DNA from: Clostridia bacterium
GTDB lineage: Bacteria; Bacillota_A; Clostridia; UMGS1810
Direction of reading: 5' to 3'
DNA length: 14,547 bases
NCBI GenBank assembly: GCA_017437345.1
Contig: JAFSBJ010000082.1
Coordinates: 1 to 14,547 of the forward strand
Shown: in pieces, positions 14,403-14,547 of the stretch
Position numbering within the stretch: the stretch's first letter is position 1
How the letters are laid out: every line of letters starts with the position of its first letter
The notes under the pieces: model-generated
What the model was told of the DNA's origin: nothing
Database searches by the model: none
Seen by the model: only the letters and a program-made list of their open reading frames with translations
Translations under genes and position numbers: made by a program

Positions 14403-14547
14403 TTACATTCCTTTTTTCAAATCGTCTTTAGCTCTTCTTGTAGCTGCTATCATTTCATCTATCATAGCAATCGGGTCTTTGGCATTCATTATGCCTGATG
14501 CTGCACCGGCAGCTTCTGAACCTGCCATAATAAAGTCGTAAACCTGC
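14403..14547 (-). CDS. C-terminal fragment of an unidentified protein, possibly a FabK/nitronate monooxygenase-like flavoprotein
   Basis: The last 47 residues of a gene that enters from the right: VYDFIMAGSEAAGAASGIMN, then AKDPIAMIDEMIAATRRAKD and a short basic tail before TAA. The MAG..AG segment followed by a helix with MIDEMI recalls the end of FabK-type enoyl reductases and nitronate monooxygenases, where MAGQ.AG precedes a last helix. The match is short and the family call is tentative. The coding status is better supported: it has a clean stop, alanine- and lysine-rich helical composition and a downstream terminator. Confidence 0.5.
   Translation of the reverse strand, partial: QVYDFIMAGSEAAGAASGIMNAKDPIAMIDEMIAATRRAKDDLKKGM

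Overview
The window reads as AT-rich chromosomal DNA of a Clostridia-type Firmicute. Evidence: GGAGG/GAGGTG ribosome sites at nearly every gene, occasional GTG and TTG starts, TTGACA/TATAAT-type promoters, U-rich hairpin terminators, and a decayed copy of the endospore regulator gene spoIIID at the left edge. There are no tRNA or rRNA genes, no transposase and no CRISPR array.

Left part, minus strand (about 100-3830): a spoIIID remnant, then a three-gene operon (WYL regulator, flavodoxin, FMN/iron-sulfur flavoprotein) with its own promoter, and before it a FAD oxidoreductase carrying a C-terminal Rieske domain. These look like redox genes. The 418-base gap from 3827 to 4244 is dense in regulatory-looking structure: a long hairpin against the oxidoreductase ribosome site, a perfect 28-bp palindrome over its -35 box, a GC-rich nested inverted repeat, and eight TGTTA boxes spaced 10 or 11 bp apart in front of a perfect consensus promoter.

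Middle (4245-8700, plus strand): that promoter drives a YjbQ-family gene and an L-fucose/L-arabinose isomerase-like gene with one frameshift. A separately promoted membrane-bound GGDEF protein with an extracytoplasmic sensor follows.

Right part: a minus-strand M20 amidohydrolase and a plus-strand GNAT-like acyltransferase are divergent. Then comes a minus-strand sugar operon read from right to left: a second yjbQ, a second fucose-isomerase-like gene, a FGGY sugar kinase and a metal-dependent amidohydrolase. Only yjbQ is intact there. The isomerase has lost its centre and has a frameshift and an in-frame stop; the kinase has a frameshift; the amidohydrolase is reduced to its two ends. The last 145 bases hold the C-terminus of another minus-strand gene, possibly a FabK/nitronate monooxygenase-like flavoprotein.

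The most notable points are the helically phased TGTTA array, the two independent yjbQ-isomerase pairings (which suggest a sugar-related role for this YjbQ subgroup), the concentration of gene decay in the sugar genes, and a structured, possibly mobile or RNA-encoding element at 14187-14267. I cannot show that a wholly new system is present; these are candidates.
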